A DNA stretch of 64,000 nucleotides, taken from NCBI RefSeq assembly GCF_020010905.1, contig NZ_JAGJBY010000002.1, positions 1,426,001-1,490,000 on the forward strand, in the 5' to 3' direction. The notes beneath the pieces were generated by a model. It was given only the letters and a program-made list of their open reading frames with translations. It did no database searches and was not told where the DNA came from. Below, piece by piece: positions 41,862 to 49,468 of the stretch. The stretch is from Streptomyces acidiscabies. GTDB lineage: Bacteria; Actinomycetota; Actinomycetes; Streptomycetales; Streptomycetaceae. Within the stretch, counting starts at the first letter, position 1; each line of letters starts with the position of its first letter. The translations under genes were made by a program, and so were the position numbers.

Positions 41862-42553
41862 TGACCGACCCGCAGCGCCTCGGCGACGGCGCCCTGCGCA
41901 GCATGGAGCGCATCCTGCGCGCCCGGGGCATGAACCCCCGTGCCCTACCCGAGACCGGCCCGGCACCGGACGCCGCTGACCGGCTGGCCCGGGTGGACGA
42001 GCGGATCCCGCCCCGCTACCGCAACGCCGAGGCCGACCAGCCGCAGGTGCGGGAGTGGGTCCGCCAGGTGATCGCCCAGGCGCGCCCCGCGAACGCGGGG
42101 GCCCGCCCGGAGATCACCACGGGACCGAGCCTGCTGATGGCCGGGGTGACCGGCGCGGGCAAGACCCACCAGGCGTACGGCGCCGTACGCGCCCTGACCC
42201 GGGCTGGGATCGCGGTGCGCTGGGAAGCCACCACGGCCGCCGACCTCTACGCCGAACTGCGCCCGCAGACCGGCACGGACACCGAGCGGACTCTCGCCAG
42301 GGTCTCCCGGGTCCCGGTGCTGATCCTCGACGAACTCGGCGGCGCGAAGACCACCGAGTGGGTCGAGGAGATCACCACCCGCCTGATCAACCGCCGGTAC
42401 AACCTGCTGCTGCCGACGCTGATCACCACCAACCTCGCCATCCGGGACCTGCGCACCCAGCTCGGCGACCGCGTCGCCTCCCGCCTCGCGGAGATGACGA
42501 CCCGGGTCGCCTTCGAGCCGGTCGACCGCAGACGGCAACGCCCGGCCGCCTGA
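41858..42553 (+). CDS. DnaC-like AAA+ ATPase (helicase loader type)
   Basis: 231 residues: Walker A GVTGAGKTHQAYG (K at 101), Walker B VLILDELGG, sensor-like LLPTLITTNL and the arginine-finger region LGDRVASRLAEM. It would load the replicative helicase at the element's origin. Starts at GTG 41858 overlapping the previous stop, or ATG 41861 immediately after. Confidence 0.85.
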   Translation: MMTDPQRLGDGALRSMERILRARGMNPRALPETGPAPDAADRLARVDERIPPRYRNAEADQPQVREWVRQVIAQARPANAGARPEITTGPSLLMAGVTGAGKTHQAYGAVRALTRAGIAVRWEATTAADLYAELRPQTGTDTERTLARVSRVPVLILDELGGAKTTEWVEEITTRLINRRYNLLLPTLITTNLAIRDLRTQLGDRVASRLAEMTTRVAFEPVDRRRQRPAA

Positions 42554-42600
42554 CCGGCCGACCGCCCCCATACCAGAACCACCCCGCTTCTCCGCCGACG

Positions 42601-42622
42601 CCTTCTCCGCGCGCGGAGAAGG
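42601..42622. promoter_or_regulatory. 22-base perfect palindrome upstream of whiB-like gene
   Basis: CCTTCTCCGCG followed directly by CGCGGAGAAGG. It lies 17 bases before the WhiB start, overlapping where its binding site GGAACGGAG begins. It could be an operator or an RNA hairpin controlling translation. Confidence 0.5.
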
Positions 42623-42639
42623 AACGGAGCACCACACCC

Positions 42640-43170
42640 ATGCACCGCACCCCGGCGACCCCCACCCGACGCCACCGCCTCCTCGGCGACGTCACCTGGC
42701 AGAGCGAGGCCGCTTGCCGCTCCGCCGACCTGAACACCTTCTACCCAGACCCCGCGGACCTCGACTCCGTCGCCACCGCCAAGGCCCTGTGCGCACGCTG
42801 CCCCGTACGACGGGTCTGCCTGGACGCCGCCCTGGAGACCAACGACCCCCACGGCATCCGGGGCGGCCTCACCGAGGAGGAACGCGCACCCCTCCACGAG
42901 AACGTCGCCCTGCGCATGGACCGCACCCGCGTCGAGGAAGCCCTCGCCGGCCGCGACATCCACCTCACCAAGTCCGAACGCCGCGCCGTCGCCCACGCCG
43001 CCCACCTCCGGGGCATCAGTGAGGAGCGTCTCGCCTGGATCCTGAAGGTCACCTTCGAACACGCCCAGAAGCTCCTGCGCGCCGCCCGCCTCGCCGAACA
43101 GCACCGCGAGGCCCACAACGGCGCACAGAAGAAGGGCGACCCCCGCTCGGACTTCGGTACGGCGGCGTGA
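42640..43170 (+). CDS. WhiB-family iron-sulfur regulator
   Basis: 176 residues with four cluster cysteines C26, C51, C54 and C60 (C-x24-C-x2-C-x5-C) and the GIRGGLT turn. The C-terminal half, about 95 residues, contains an additional HTH-like helical region not found in short Wbl proteins. WhiB proteins bind a 4Fe-4S cluster and act with sigma factors. It lies inside the mobile module, like the Wbl genes often carried on actinomycete plasmids and phages. The ATG follows GGAACGGAG. Confidence 0.9.
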   Translation: MHRTPATPTRRHRLLGDVTWQSEAACRSADLNTFYPDPADLDSVATAKALCARCPVRRVCLDAALETNDPHGIRGGLTEEERAPLHENVALRMDRTRVEEALAGRDIHLTKSERRAVAHAAHLRGISEERLAWILKVTFEHAQKLLRAARLAEQHREAHNGAQKKGDPRSDFGTAA

Positions 43171-44162
43171 ACACCACCCCGACGGCACAGCTCAGCGCCT
43201 GGGACCGCGCCGCCGTGATCGCGCTCGGTGCGGCAGGCTGCGCCCTGAGCTACGACGCCCTGCGGCAGATGGCCCTCGCCATCCACGTCCGGCCCACCTT
43301 GACCTGGCTCTTCCCGATCGTGATCGACGGCTTCATCGCCTACGGCGTCCGCGCCCTCCTCGTCCTCAAGGACGCGCCGCTGCGCGCCCGCCTGTACGTC
43401 TGGGCCCTCTTCGGAACGGCGACCGCCGCCAGTATCTGGGCCAACGCCCTCCACGCGGTGCGGATCAACCAGCAGACTCCGGGGGACGGACTGCACCTCG
43501 GCGACATGGTGGTCGCGGTGCTGTCCACGATCGCGCCGCTGGCCCTGGCCGGGGCCGTCCACCTGTACATCCTGATCGCCCGCTCCCCGGACAACGGGCG
43601 GCCGGTGACCGACTGCGTCGGCCGGACAGGGGAGGTGACCGGACAGCCGGACACGGTGACCGCGTCCCGGCGGGACGGCGTCGGACAGGCGGCCACCGAA
43701 GAGGTGACCGGACGGCCCGACCGTCCGGAACTGACCGGCTCGGACACCGGCCAGGACACCTCCTCAGATGTCCGGGACAGCCGGACGACCGGACAGCCCG
43801 CCGACAAGGGCGAACGCCGGACGGAGACCCCGGCCGATCACCTCACGGACAAGGAGGAGGGCGGCCCTCACAGCAGCCAGGACACCCTGGACATCCTCCC
43901 GCTCTCCGGCCTCGAACAGCCCGCTGACCTGCGCGGACAGCTCTCCCCGGCCGGGAAGGAGGGGACGGTCGTCGACCGGGACACCAAGGCCCTGCTGGAG
44001 ATCGCCCGGGAGGCTGTCCGCGCGGAGGACAAGCTCACCCGGAAGGTCGTCGCCGAGGCGATCCGAGGCCAGCGGATTCCCCTGTCCAACGACACCCTCA
44101 CCACGCTCATGGTCCAGCTCCGCGCACAGCACGGACAGCAGCTCACCACCTACCGGAACTGA
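43167..44162 (+). CDS. DUF2637 (SpdB-like) membrane protein
   Basis: 331 residues. Four membrane segments lie in the first 140 (VIALGAAGCALSYDAL; LTWLFPIVIDGFIAYGV; YVWALFGTATAASIWA; MVVAVLSTIAPLALAGAV), the DUF2637 pattern of plasmid-spread proteins. A long acidic Thr/Asp-rich linker follows, then a helical end (LEIAREAVRAEDKLTRKVVAEA) like an HTH. GTG start overlaps the WhiB stop. Likely role: transfer or spreading of the element. Confidence 0.83.
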   Translation: MNTTPTAQLSAWDRAAVIALGAAGCALSYDALRQMALAIHVRPTLTWLFPIVIDGFIAYGVRALLVLKDAPLRARLYVWALFGTATAASIWANALHAVRINQQTPGDGLHLGDMVVAVLSTIAPLALAGAVHLYILIARSPDNGRPVTDCVGRTGEVTGQPDTVTASRRDGVGQAATEEVTGRPDRPELTGSDTGQDTSSDVRDSRTTGQPADKGERRTETPADHLTDKEEGGPHSSQDTLDILPLSGLEQPADLRGQLSPAGKEGTVVDRDTKALLEIAREAVRAEDKLTRKVVAEAIRGQRIPLSNDTLTTLMVQLRAQHGQQLTTYRN

Positions 44163-44252
44163 CCGGCCTGTCCCGGGGTGACCGGCCAGGTCACCCCGGG
44201 ACAACCGACCGACGGCACCCGGCCGGTCACTCCGAGCCCGAAGGGACAGACG

Positions 44253-44477
44253 ATGCGCAGTACCCCCGCCACAGCGGCCGAAGTCGACGCCTGGCTGACC
44301 GTCCTGCACACTCACGGCCACCTCCATCACCGCGAAACCCACCCGGACGGCACCTGGAGCGTCCGGGAACACCCCGACAGCATCCCGTGGACCTTGCACC
44401 ACCCGGTCCTCGCCATGGACTGGATCGAGGCCCTGGTCCGCGAGATCGCCGCGAACGAGCCGGACACCCGCCGATGA
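44253..44477 (+). CDS. small hypothetical protein
   Basis: 74 residues: helix-rich with TAAEVDAWLTVLHTHGHLHH and LAMDWIEALVREIAANE; His/Trp rich, no known domain. ATG follows AGGGACAG, and its end overlaps the MobC start (ATGA), supporting expression as part of the module. Confidence 0.65.
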   Translation: MRSTPATAAEVDAWLTVLHTHGHLHHRETHPDGTWSVREHPDSIPWTLHHPVLAMDWIEALVREIAANEPDTRR

Positions 44478-45100
44478 GCGGACCCGGTCCGGCACCGGCC
44501 ACCGACGGCCAGGACAGTGACCGCGTCCCGGCCACCGGCGGAGCAAGCTATCCCGTACGACACTCCTACGGAGCGACGTACGGACCCGACCCCGCCCCGG
44601 GGGGCGAGGACGGGACGTCGGGTCTTCGGACGAGGGCGCCCGAAGACCCGACGGAAGACCGGCACCAGGGGGCACCGGTCTCCGGGGAGAAGCCGTACGT
44701 CCGCGTGCCGCGCCGCCGTACCCGTAACCCGAAGCCGCGCAGCCGCACGCAGTTCTTCACCGTCCGCGTCAACGCCGACGAGTACACCGAGATCACCGCC
44801 GCCGCGCGAACCCGAGCCGTCACCGCCGCACGCTTCCTCGCGACCGCCGGCCTCGCCGCCGCGCGCGGCACCAGCACGCTCGAAGCGACCGCACAGCGTG
44901 ACGCCGTCGTCGACGAACTAGCTTCCCTGCGTGCTCACTTGGCGCGGGTCGGCAACAACGTCAACCAGCTCGCGCGCGGCGCCAACGTCGGCGTCGTCCC
45001 TCACCCGGACGAGCTGGCCTTCACCCTCACCCGCCTCCGCAAGACGATCGCTGTCGTCGACCGAGCCGCCGACGCGCTCGTCACCCGAAGGCCGTCATGA
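44474..45100 (+). CDS. MobC-like mobilisation accessory protein
   Basis: 208 residues. After a 90-residue low-complexity lead, residues about 92-200 have the ribbon-helix-helix and MobC signature (TQFFTVRVNADEYTEI; LRAHLARVGNNVNQLARGAN). MobC assists the relaxase at oriT. The stop overlaps the relaxase start (ATGA). Confidence 0.85.
   Translation: MSGPGPAPATDGQDSDRVPATGGASYPVRHSYGATYGPDPAPGGEDGTSGLRTRAPEDPTEDRHQGAPVSGEKPYVRVPRRRTRNPKPRSRTQFFTVRVNADEYTEITAAARTRAVTAARFLATAGLAAARGTSTLEATAQRDAVVDELASLRAHLARVGNNVNQLARGANVGVVPHPDELAFTLTRLRKTIAVVDRAADALVTRRPS
44553..44653. repeat. two hairpin-forming inverted repeats in the 5' part of mobC; candidate oriT
   Basis: First: CCGTACG (44553-44559) and CGTACGG (44577-44583) enclosing a nested CTCC-TAC-GGAG. 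Second: CGTCGGGTCTTCG (44616-44628) and CGAAGACCCGACG (44641-44653), a perfect 13-base stem with 12-base loop. They fall in the low-complexity coding part of mobC, just before the relaxase, where an oriT would be reasonable. No nic consensus was recognised. Confidence 0.4.
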
Positions 45101-46752
45101 ACCCCAACGTCACCCGAGGCGACCGCACATACGGCCTGCTCGCCTACCTCTACGGACCCGGCCGCCACAACGAACACACCGACCCCCACCTCGTCGCCTC
45201 CTGGGACGGCTTCGCACCCGACCCCGGCCGCGACCCCGACGCCACCCTCAAACACCTCGCCACCGCGCTCGACCTGAGGGTGAAGCAGGCCGGGGACAAG
45301 GCACCGGCCAAGCACGTCTGGCACTGCTCGATCCGCACCGCTCCCGAGGACCGCCACTTCACCGACGAGGAATGGGCGATGATCGCGCGACGCGTCCTGG
45401 CGGAGGCCGGCATCGCCCGCGACGACGACCCCGACTCCTGCCGCTGGGTCGCCGTCCGCCACGCCGACGACCACATCCACATCGCCGCCACCCTCGTACG
45501 CGGAGACCTCCGCCGCGCCCGCATCAACAACGACTGGCCCAAGGTCCAGGCCGCCTGCCGCACCCTGGAGAAGGAACTCGGCCTGCGCCGCCAGAACACC
45601 GGCGACGGCACCGCCGCCAAACGCGCCACCGCCGCCGAACGCCGCAAAGCCGAACGCACCGGCCGCGCGGAACCCCCACGCGACACACTCCGCACAGTCG
45701 TACGCCAGTCCCTGGCCGCAGCCGCCACGGAGACGGAGTTCTTCGACACCCTCACCCGAGCCGGACTCCGCGTCCGCCTCCGGCACGCTCCCTCCGGCGA
45801 CACCCTCGGCTACTCCGTCGCCCTCCCCGACGACCACAACGCCCAAGGCGAACCCGTCTGGTACGCCGGCACCACCCTCGCACCCGACCTCTCCCTCCCC
45901 AAGATCCGCACCCGCCTCGCCACAACGTCCTCCCTCCCCGCCGGCACCGACCCGGCGACGGCCCGCCGCCGCACGACGGCCCGTCTCGACGAAGCCCTCC
46001 TGGTCCTGGCGGCCGACGAGGACGAGGCCGCCGACGACCTGACCGGCACCGGAGCCGTCCTCGACGCTCTCGCCGCCACCGCCCACCGCTCCCACCGCGC
46101 CGAACTCCTCGCAGCCGCCCGTACCTTCGAACGCGCCACCCGCAGCCACGTCCGCGCCGAGAACACCGACCGCCGCGCTCTGCGCTCCGCCGCACGCGGC
46201 ATCCTCCACGCCGGCACGGCTCTGGGACGAGGTGAGGACGGCGGCACGACCGCGATGATCCTCTCCACCCTCGTCCTCATGGTCCTCGCGGCAGCTCGCT
46301 GGCACGCCGCCCGAGGCCACGCACAGCAGGCAGCCGCCGCACACCAAACTGCCGTGCACCTGCGCGCCGCGTACCACAGGACGGCCACAACTCCCCTGAC
46401 CCGCCTGCGCGGTCAGGCCGAACACCTCCCCGCGACCGAGCGCCGCCACTACGACACGACGATCCGCACCACCCTCACCGACACCGGCCACCCCGACGTC
46501 CCGATGCCCGCACTCGCCGCCACCCTGGCCGAAGCCCAGGCGGCTGGCCACGACCCCGACACGCTCCTGCGCGAGGCGGCCAGCTACCGCGAACTCGACA
46601 CCGCAGACTCCGTCGAACACGTCCTGGTCTGGCGCATACGACGACTCGCACGCCTCCCCGCATCGCCGGCACTCGTGCAGGCTCCGAGCGACCCGGACCC
46701 CTCGGCGGCGGGAGTCCCGGCCGTGCGGACCCGGCCAGGTCCCCGGCGCTGA
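45097..46752 (+). CDS. relaxase (mobilisation nuclease)
   Basis: 551 residues. Relaxase domain in about 1-175: N-terminal tyrosines Y12/Y17/Y19 as nucleophile candidates and the three-histidine metal motif HADDHIHIA at 122-130. The remainder is helical and Ala/Arg-rich, with one hydrophobic stretch (MILSTLVLMVLAAA). It would nick oriT and pilot the strand through another element's secretion channel, since no VirB/TraB-type transfer ATPase gene is seen here. The coupled mobC supports this. Confidence 0.88.
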   Translation: MNPNVTRGDRTYGLLAYLYGPGRHNEHTDPHLVASWDGFAPDPGRDPDATLKHLATALDLRVKQAGDKAPAKHVWHCSIRTAPEDRHFTDEEWAMIARRVLAEAGIARDDDPDSCRWVAVRHADDHIHIAATLVRGDLRRARINNDWPKVQAACRTLEKELGLRRQNTGDGTAAKRATAAERRKAERTGRAEPPRDTLRTVVRQSLAAAATETEFFDTLTRAGLRVRLRHAPSGDTLGYSVALPDDHNAQGEPVWYAGTTLAPDLSLPKIRTRLATTSSLPAGTDPATARRRTTARLDEALLVLAADEDEAADDLTGTGAVLDALAATAHRSHRAELLAAARTFERATRSHVRAENTDRRALRSAARGILHAGTALGRGEDGGTTAMILSTLVLMVLAAARWHAARGHAQQAAAAHQTAVHLRAAYHRTATTPLTRLRGQAEHLPATERRHYDTTIRTTLTDTGHPDVPMPALAATLAEAQAAGHDPDTLLREAASYRELDTADSVEHVLVWRIRRLARLPASPALVQAPSDPDPSAAGVPAVRTRPGPRR

Positions 46753-46817
46753 ACTCCCTGGACACCCGACCCTTCGGGGTGTTAGCCCTGAACAACGGAC
46801 ACCTGACGGAGAACCCC

Positions 46818-47219
46818 ATGCACAGAACCCTCCCCCAGCACACCGACAACCCCACCACGACGCCAGCCGCACCGCTCCCGACGACCCGACCCGCCACACC
46901 GACCCAGAATCAGCTGAACCAGCAGGAACCGGCAGGTCCCCTCCGGGTGCGGCTGGTCGAGCATCCCGGTCCCTACGCGCTGCGCGGGATGCCGGTGTGG
47001 TGCACGCAGTGCAGAGCCAAGAGGGACTGGGTCTTCATCAACCAGGGCCGCAACGTCTGGGTCAGCTGCCGCTGCGGACATACCTGGCACGAACCGGAGA
47101 TCACCCGCGCCGACTATGACGCGATCAGTATCCCCGGCAGCACCACGTACCTCACCGTCGAAGCGGCTCTAGAAGCCCTCGGGTTCGACGGGAGCCTCCG
47201 GGGGATCTACTTCGATTAA
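46818..47219 (+). CDS. zinc-ribbon-like hypothetical protein
   Basis: 133 residues. After a Pro/Thr-rich start comes a putative zinc ribbon WCTQCRAKRDW...SCRCGHTWHEPEI at about 61-95. No known domain matched. The ATG has GGAG seven bases upstream. Its stop overlaps the end of the convergent gene by four bases. Confidence 0.7.
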   Translation: MHRTLPQHTDNPTTTPAAPLPTTRPATPTQNQLNQQEPAGPLRVRLVEHPGPYALRGMPVWCTQCRAKRDWVFINQGRNVWVSCRCGHTWHEPEITRADYDAISIPGSTTYLTVEAALEALGFDGSLRGIYFD

Positions 47220-48667
47220 GGAGAAGCCTCGTCAGGCAACGACTCGGGCTCGGAAGGCTCTTCGTCGAGGTGTAGACAGCGGATCAGGACCATACGGTCG
47301 TCGATCTCCGCGTCACGCCATCCGAGTTCGTCGCATTCCCCACACTGGGCAATCCAGCGACGGTCTCGGACGCGGGCGACGCGGACGTGCTCGGCACAGC
47401 CCGGAGCGAGAGCGAGCAATGGCTGGTGCCAAGGGCGACTGTTGTACTCCGGTACCGGTTGCCGCCGTTCGATCGCGTCGCAGATCTTGCCCTCCAGGGT
47501 TGTGACGGCGGCGGAGGAAGCCTCGACGGCACCGAGGTTCTTGCGTTCTTTCCAGGACGACGCGGAGTCGGCGGCACGCCAGGCGAGACAGATCATCTGC
47601 CCCGTTGTGAAGCCCTGTTCGAAGCCTCGCTCGACGAATGTCGCGAGATCGTGCATACGAGCCGGAGGGACCTCGGGGTAGCGGTACTCCGCCACCAACT
47701 GCTCGTTGAAGTAGGTCACCATGTCGGCAACCTCCATCCGCCTGACCAGCGTGGCCAGCTCCTTTCGGGCCGCGGCCCCCGCTTCTCCGTGCGCCAGTTG
47801 CAGATGCTTCCTGGCTTTGTCGATCACGGCCTGCGCATGCGTGGTGCCGCCCACCAGTCGCCAACTCGCCAGCCATACCGCGTAGGACACTGTGCCGTCC
47901 TGTCCTCGCCTGGTACCACCGGCTGGGGAACTGGGGTGCACGGCGAGGAGTCCGAGGGCGTACAAATCCAGGACGGCGGCGTGGTCCTCCTCGGGGAAGC
48001 CCGTCCAAGTGCCTGGGCTGAGTTCCTCGAAACTGGGGATTGGCCTCATGGGGTCGGCACAAGTGTGCCGGAGCATCGCGCTGAGGACGACGAAGGCTGC
48101 GGCGCTGATTCTCCCCACTTGAAGATCGGGGTCGGGTTCCCGATCATCCTCCGCCTGCCTGAAGTCAGCAATCTGCTGAGCGAGCCTTTGCTGCTCGCGT
48201 TCCGCTTCCTGCTGGGCTTTCTCTTGCTCGATGAGGCGAGCTTCATTCTGCTGCTTGAGCTCCTTGGCCTGAAGGGTCCGGCACGGAGGGCAGCGGAAGT
48301 TGGTTGCTCTGCGGTTGAGTTGGGGCCCCGTGAGGAGGCGTGCTTCCCGCCGACTGGCCACTTGGGTCGGTTCCCCGCACACCGAGCAGACGTGGGTGAG
48401 CAGGAGGACGTGCGAGGCTTTGGCCACGGTGGTCTCCACCTGGGAGGTGTCACCGAGTTCGCCGATGCGATGCGCCCAGTTTCCTTTCGCGTCCAGCGCC
48501 CAGTATCGCTGGCACAGTTCACGGGTCTTCGCTGATGAAGCTTGTTTCAACGCAAGGCGCAACCTGGGGCCGGGGCCCTCAGGTAGGTCGGTGAAGACCA
48601 GCCTCGGAGTCTTCACCCGTTTGCCCCCCATGGCTTCTCGCTCCCGGCGGCGTCCACGCTTGCCCAT
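47216..48667 (-). CDS. zinc-ribbon/coiled-coil protein of unknown function
   Basis: 483 residues. N-terminal C94-x2-C97 ... C126-x2-C129 (CSVCGEP...FRCPPCRTLQ) forms a zinc ribbon, followed by a strong coiled coil at 131-172 (KQQNEARLIEQEKAQQEAER) and a helical region. Near the C-terminus is a second Cys group (AQCGECDELGWRD). The first ribbon resembles that of the downstream helicase (CTLC...CPPC), suggesting related targets or a common ancestor. ATG 48667 has GGAG upstream. Family unknown; perhaps a nucleic-acid-binding partner of the helicase. Confidence 0.72.
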   Translation of the reverse strand: MGKRGRRREREAMGGKRVKTPRLVFTDLPEGPGPRLRLALKQASSAKTRELCQRYWALDAKGNWAHRIGELGDTSQVETTVAKASHVLLLTHVCSVCGEPTQVASRREARLLTGPQLNRRATNFRCPPCRTLQAKELKQQNEARLIEQEKAQQEAEREQQRLAQQIADFRQAEDDREPDPDLQVGRISAAAFVVLSAMLRHTCADPMRPIPSFEELSPGTWTGFPEEDHAAVLDLYALGLLAVHPSSPAGGTRRGQDGTVSYAVWLASWRLVGGTTHAQAVIDKARKHLQLAHGEAGAAARKELATLVRRMEVADMVTYFNEQLVAEYRYPEVPPARMHDLATFVERGFEQGFTTGQMICLAWRAADSASSWKERKNLGAVEASSAAVTTLEGKICDAIERRQPVPEYNSRPWHQPLLALAPGCAEHVRVARVRDRRWIAQCGECDELGWRDAEIDDRMVLIRCLHLDEEPSEPESLPDEASP

Positions 48668-48820
48668 GATGATCTCCAGACTTGACGGTCGGCTAGCCCG
48701 ATAGTGTGTCGAGTAGGAGCCGGCCGATCTGGGTCGTTTAGACCGGACAAGCGAGAGCAGCTGGGAAGAAAGGTATTTTCTGTTCCTCCGATCGGATGAT
48801 TCGGTGAGGCTCTTCCGTGT

Positions 48821-48969
48821 TGCCACTCCAGTGTGAGGACTGCCGCGGCGATTGACGTCATTCGATTCGGGCTGCACCGGGATCTGCGGAAGGTGCGCCA
48901 GGACTTCAGCCGTACGACGCCGCGTTCAACCGGTGTTCGTGCGGCGGACAGCGCGCCGCAGTTGACGGT
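48821..48969 (+). pseudogene. frameshifted inverted copy of the Lsr2-like tail
   Basis: Matches the minus-strand tail (49325-49465) in DNA and in protein: IDVIRFGLHRDLRKVRQDFS here against IDVMRLGLHRDLKKIRQDFS there, then TTPRSTGVRAA against ATPRSTGARAA. One extra base between CTCCAG and ATTGAC shifts the frame, and the DNA-binding end is missing. Confidence 0.6.
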
Positions 48970-49139
48970 TTGAGGGGTCGGTGTGAGTTCGTGGCCCGGC
49001 GGGCATCTGAGGGGTGTTGTTACCCACGGGCTGGCTCCCCACGCAGGCACGGTCGGCGAGGATCGAGACGCCCTGACGTTCGCGGATCCGGATGATCAGG
49101 TGGGTGCGGGCCGCAGTCAAGTCGTGGGTCTCTTCCGGA

Positions 49140-49182
49140 CAACAAAGAAGGGCGCCCTCAGCCGGAGGACGCCCTTCTTTGT
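49140..49182. terminator. strong bidirectional hairpin terminator
   Basis: ACAACAAAGAAGGGCG is followed by a short spacer containing CCCTCAGCCGGAGGA and then CGCCCTTCTTTGTT. The stem of about 14 bases has flanking A and T runs on the two sides, so it can end transcripts from either direction. Confidence 0.8.
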
Positions 49183-49222
49183 TGCTTTACGCGGCCAGTC
49201 AGGCGTTGGTCTTCGTGTACGC

Positions 49223-49429
49223 CTAGCGGATGGTCACGGGGACCCAGCCAGGGTCGTTGACCTCATGCTCGTTCATGTTTGTCCACGCCCGGATCGCGGC
49301 AACGTCCTCATCGCGCAATCGAGCACTGGCCGCAGCGCGAGCGCCCGTCGAACGCGGCGTCGCGAGGCTGAAGTCCTGACGGATCTTCTTCAAGTCTCGA
49401 TGTAGCCCCAACCGCATGACGTCAATCAC
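49223..49429 (-). CDS. small Lsr2 C-terminal-domain-like protein, or in-frame tail of the helicase
   Basis: 68 residues. The end (DVAAIRAWTNMNEHEVNDPGWVPVTI) resembles the AT-hook-like DNA-binding domain of Lsr2 (AIRxWAxxNGxEVSxRGRIPxxV), although the key R-G-R is P-G-W. The frame continues upstream without stops to the helicase stop codon at 49469, so these 82 codons are in frame with the helicase. It may be a separate small gene (GTG 49429 or ATG 49417, neither with a good binding site), a split-off C-terminal domain, or reached by readthrough. Confidence 0.45.
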   Translation of the reverse strand: MIDVMRLGLHRDLKKIRQDFSLATPRSTGARAAASARLRDEDVAAIRAWTNMNEHEVNDPGWVPVTIR

Positions 49430-49468
49430 CAGGACATTCTCACGCTGGAGCGGCAGCGCTGAAAAAAC

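Larger units (their letters stand above)
48668..49222. other. 555-base region: relic of an Lsr2-like tail plus terminator, no intact gene
   Basis: On the plus strand, 48821-48969 is related to the tail at 49223-49468 on the minus strand. It reads IDVIRFGLHRDLRKVRQDFS and TTPRSTGVRAADSA but is offset by one base from the matching upstream peptide LPLQCEDC, and stops early. It is therefore a frameshifted, truncated copy in inverted orientation. The rest has a terminator (49140-49182) and no supported gene. Confidence 0.6.

Noticed and set aside
15927..47219. One intact integrative element from the integrase to the relaxase module
   Set aside because: Between them lie a specialised operon, a conservon and CutA, and no att repeats or transfer ATPase were found.
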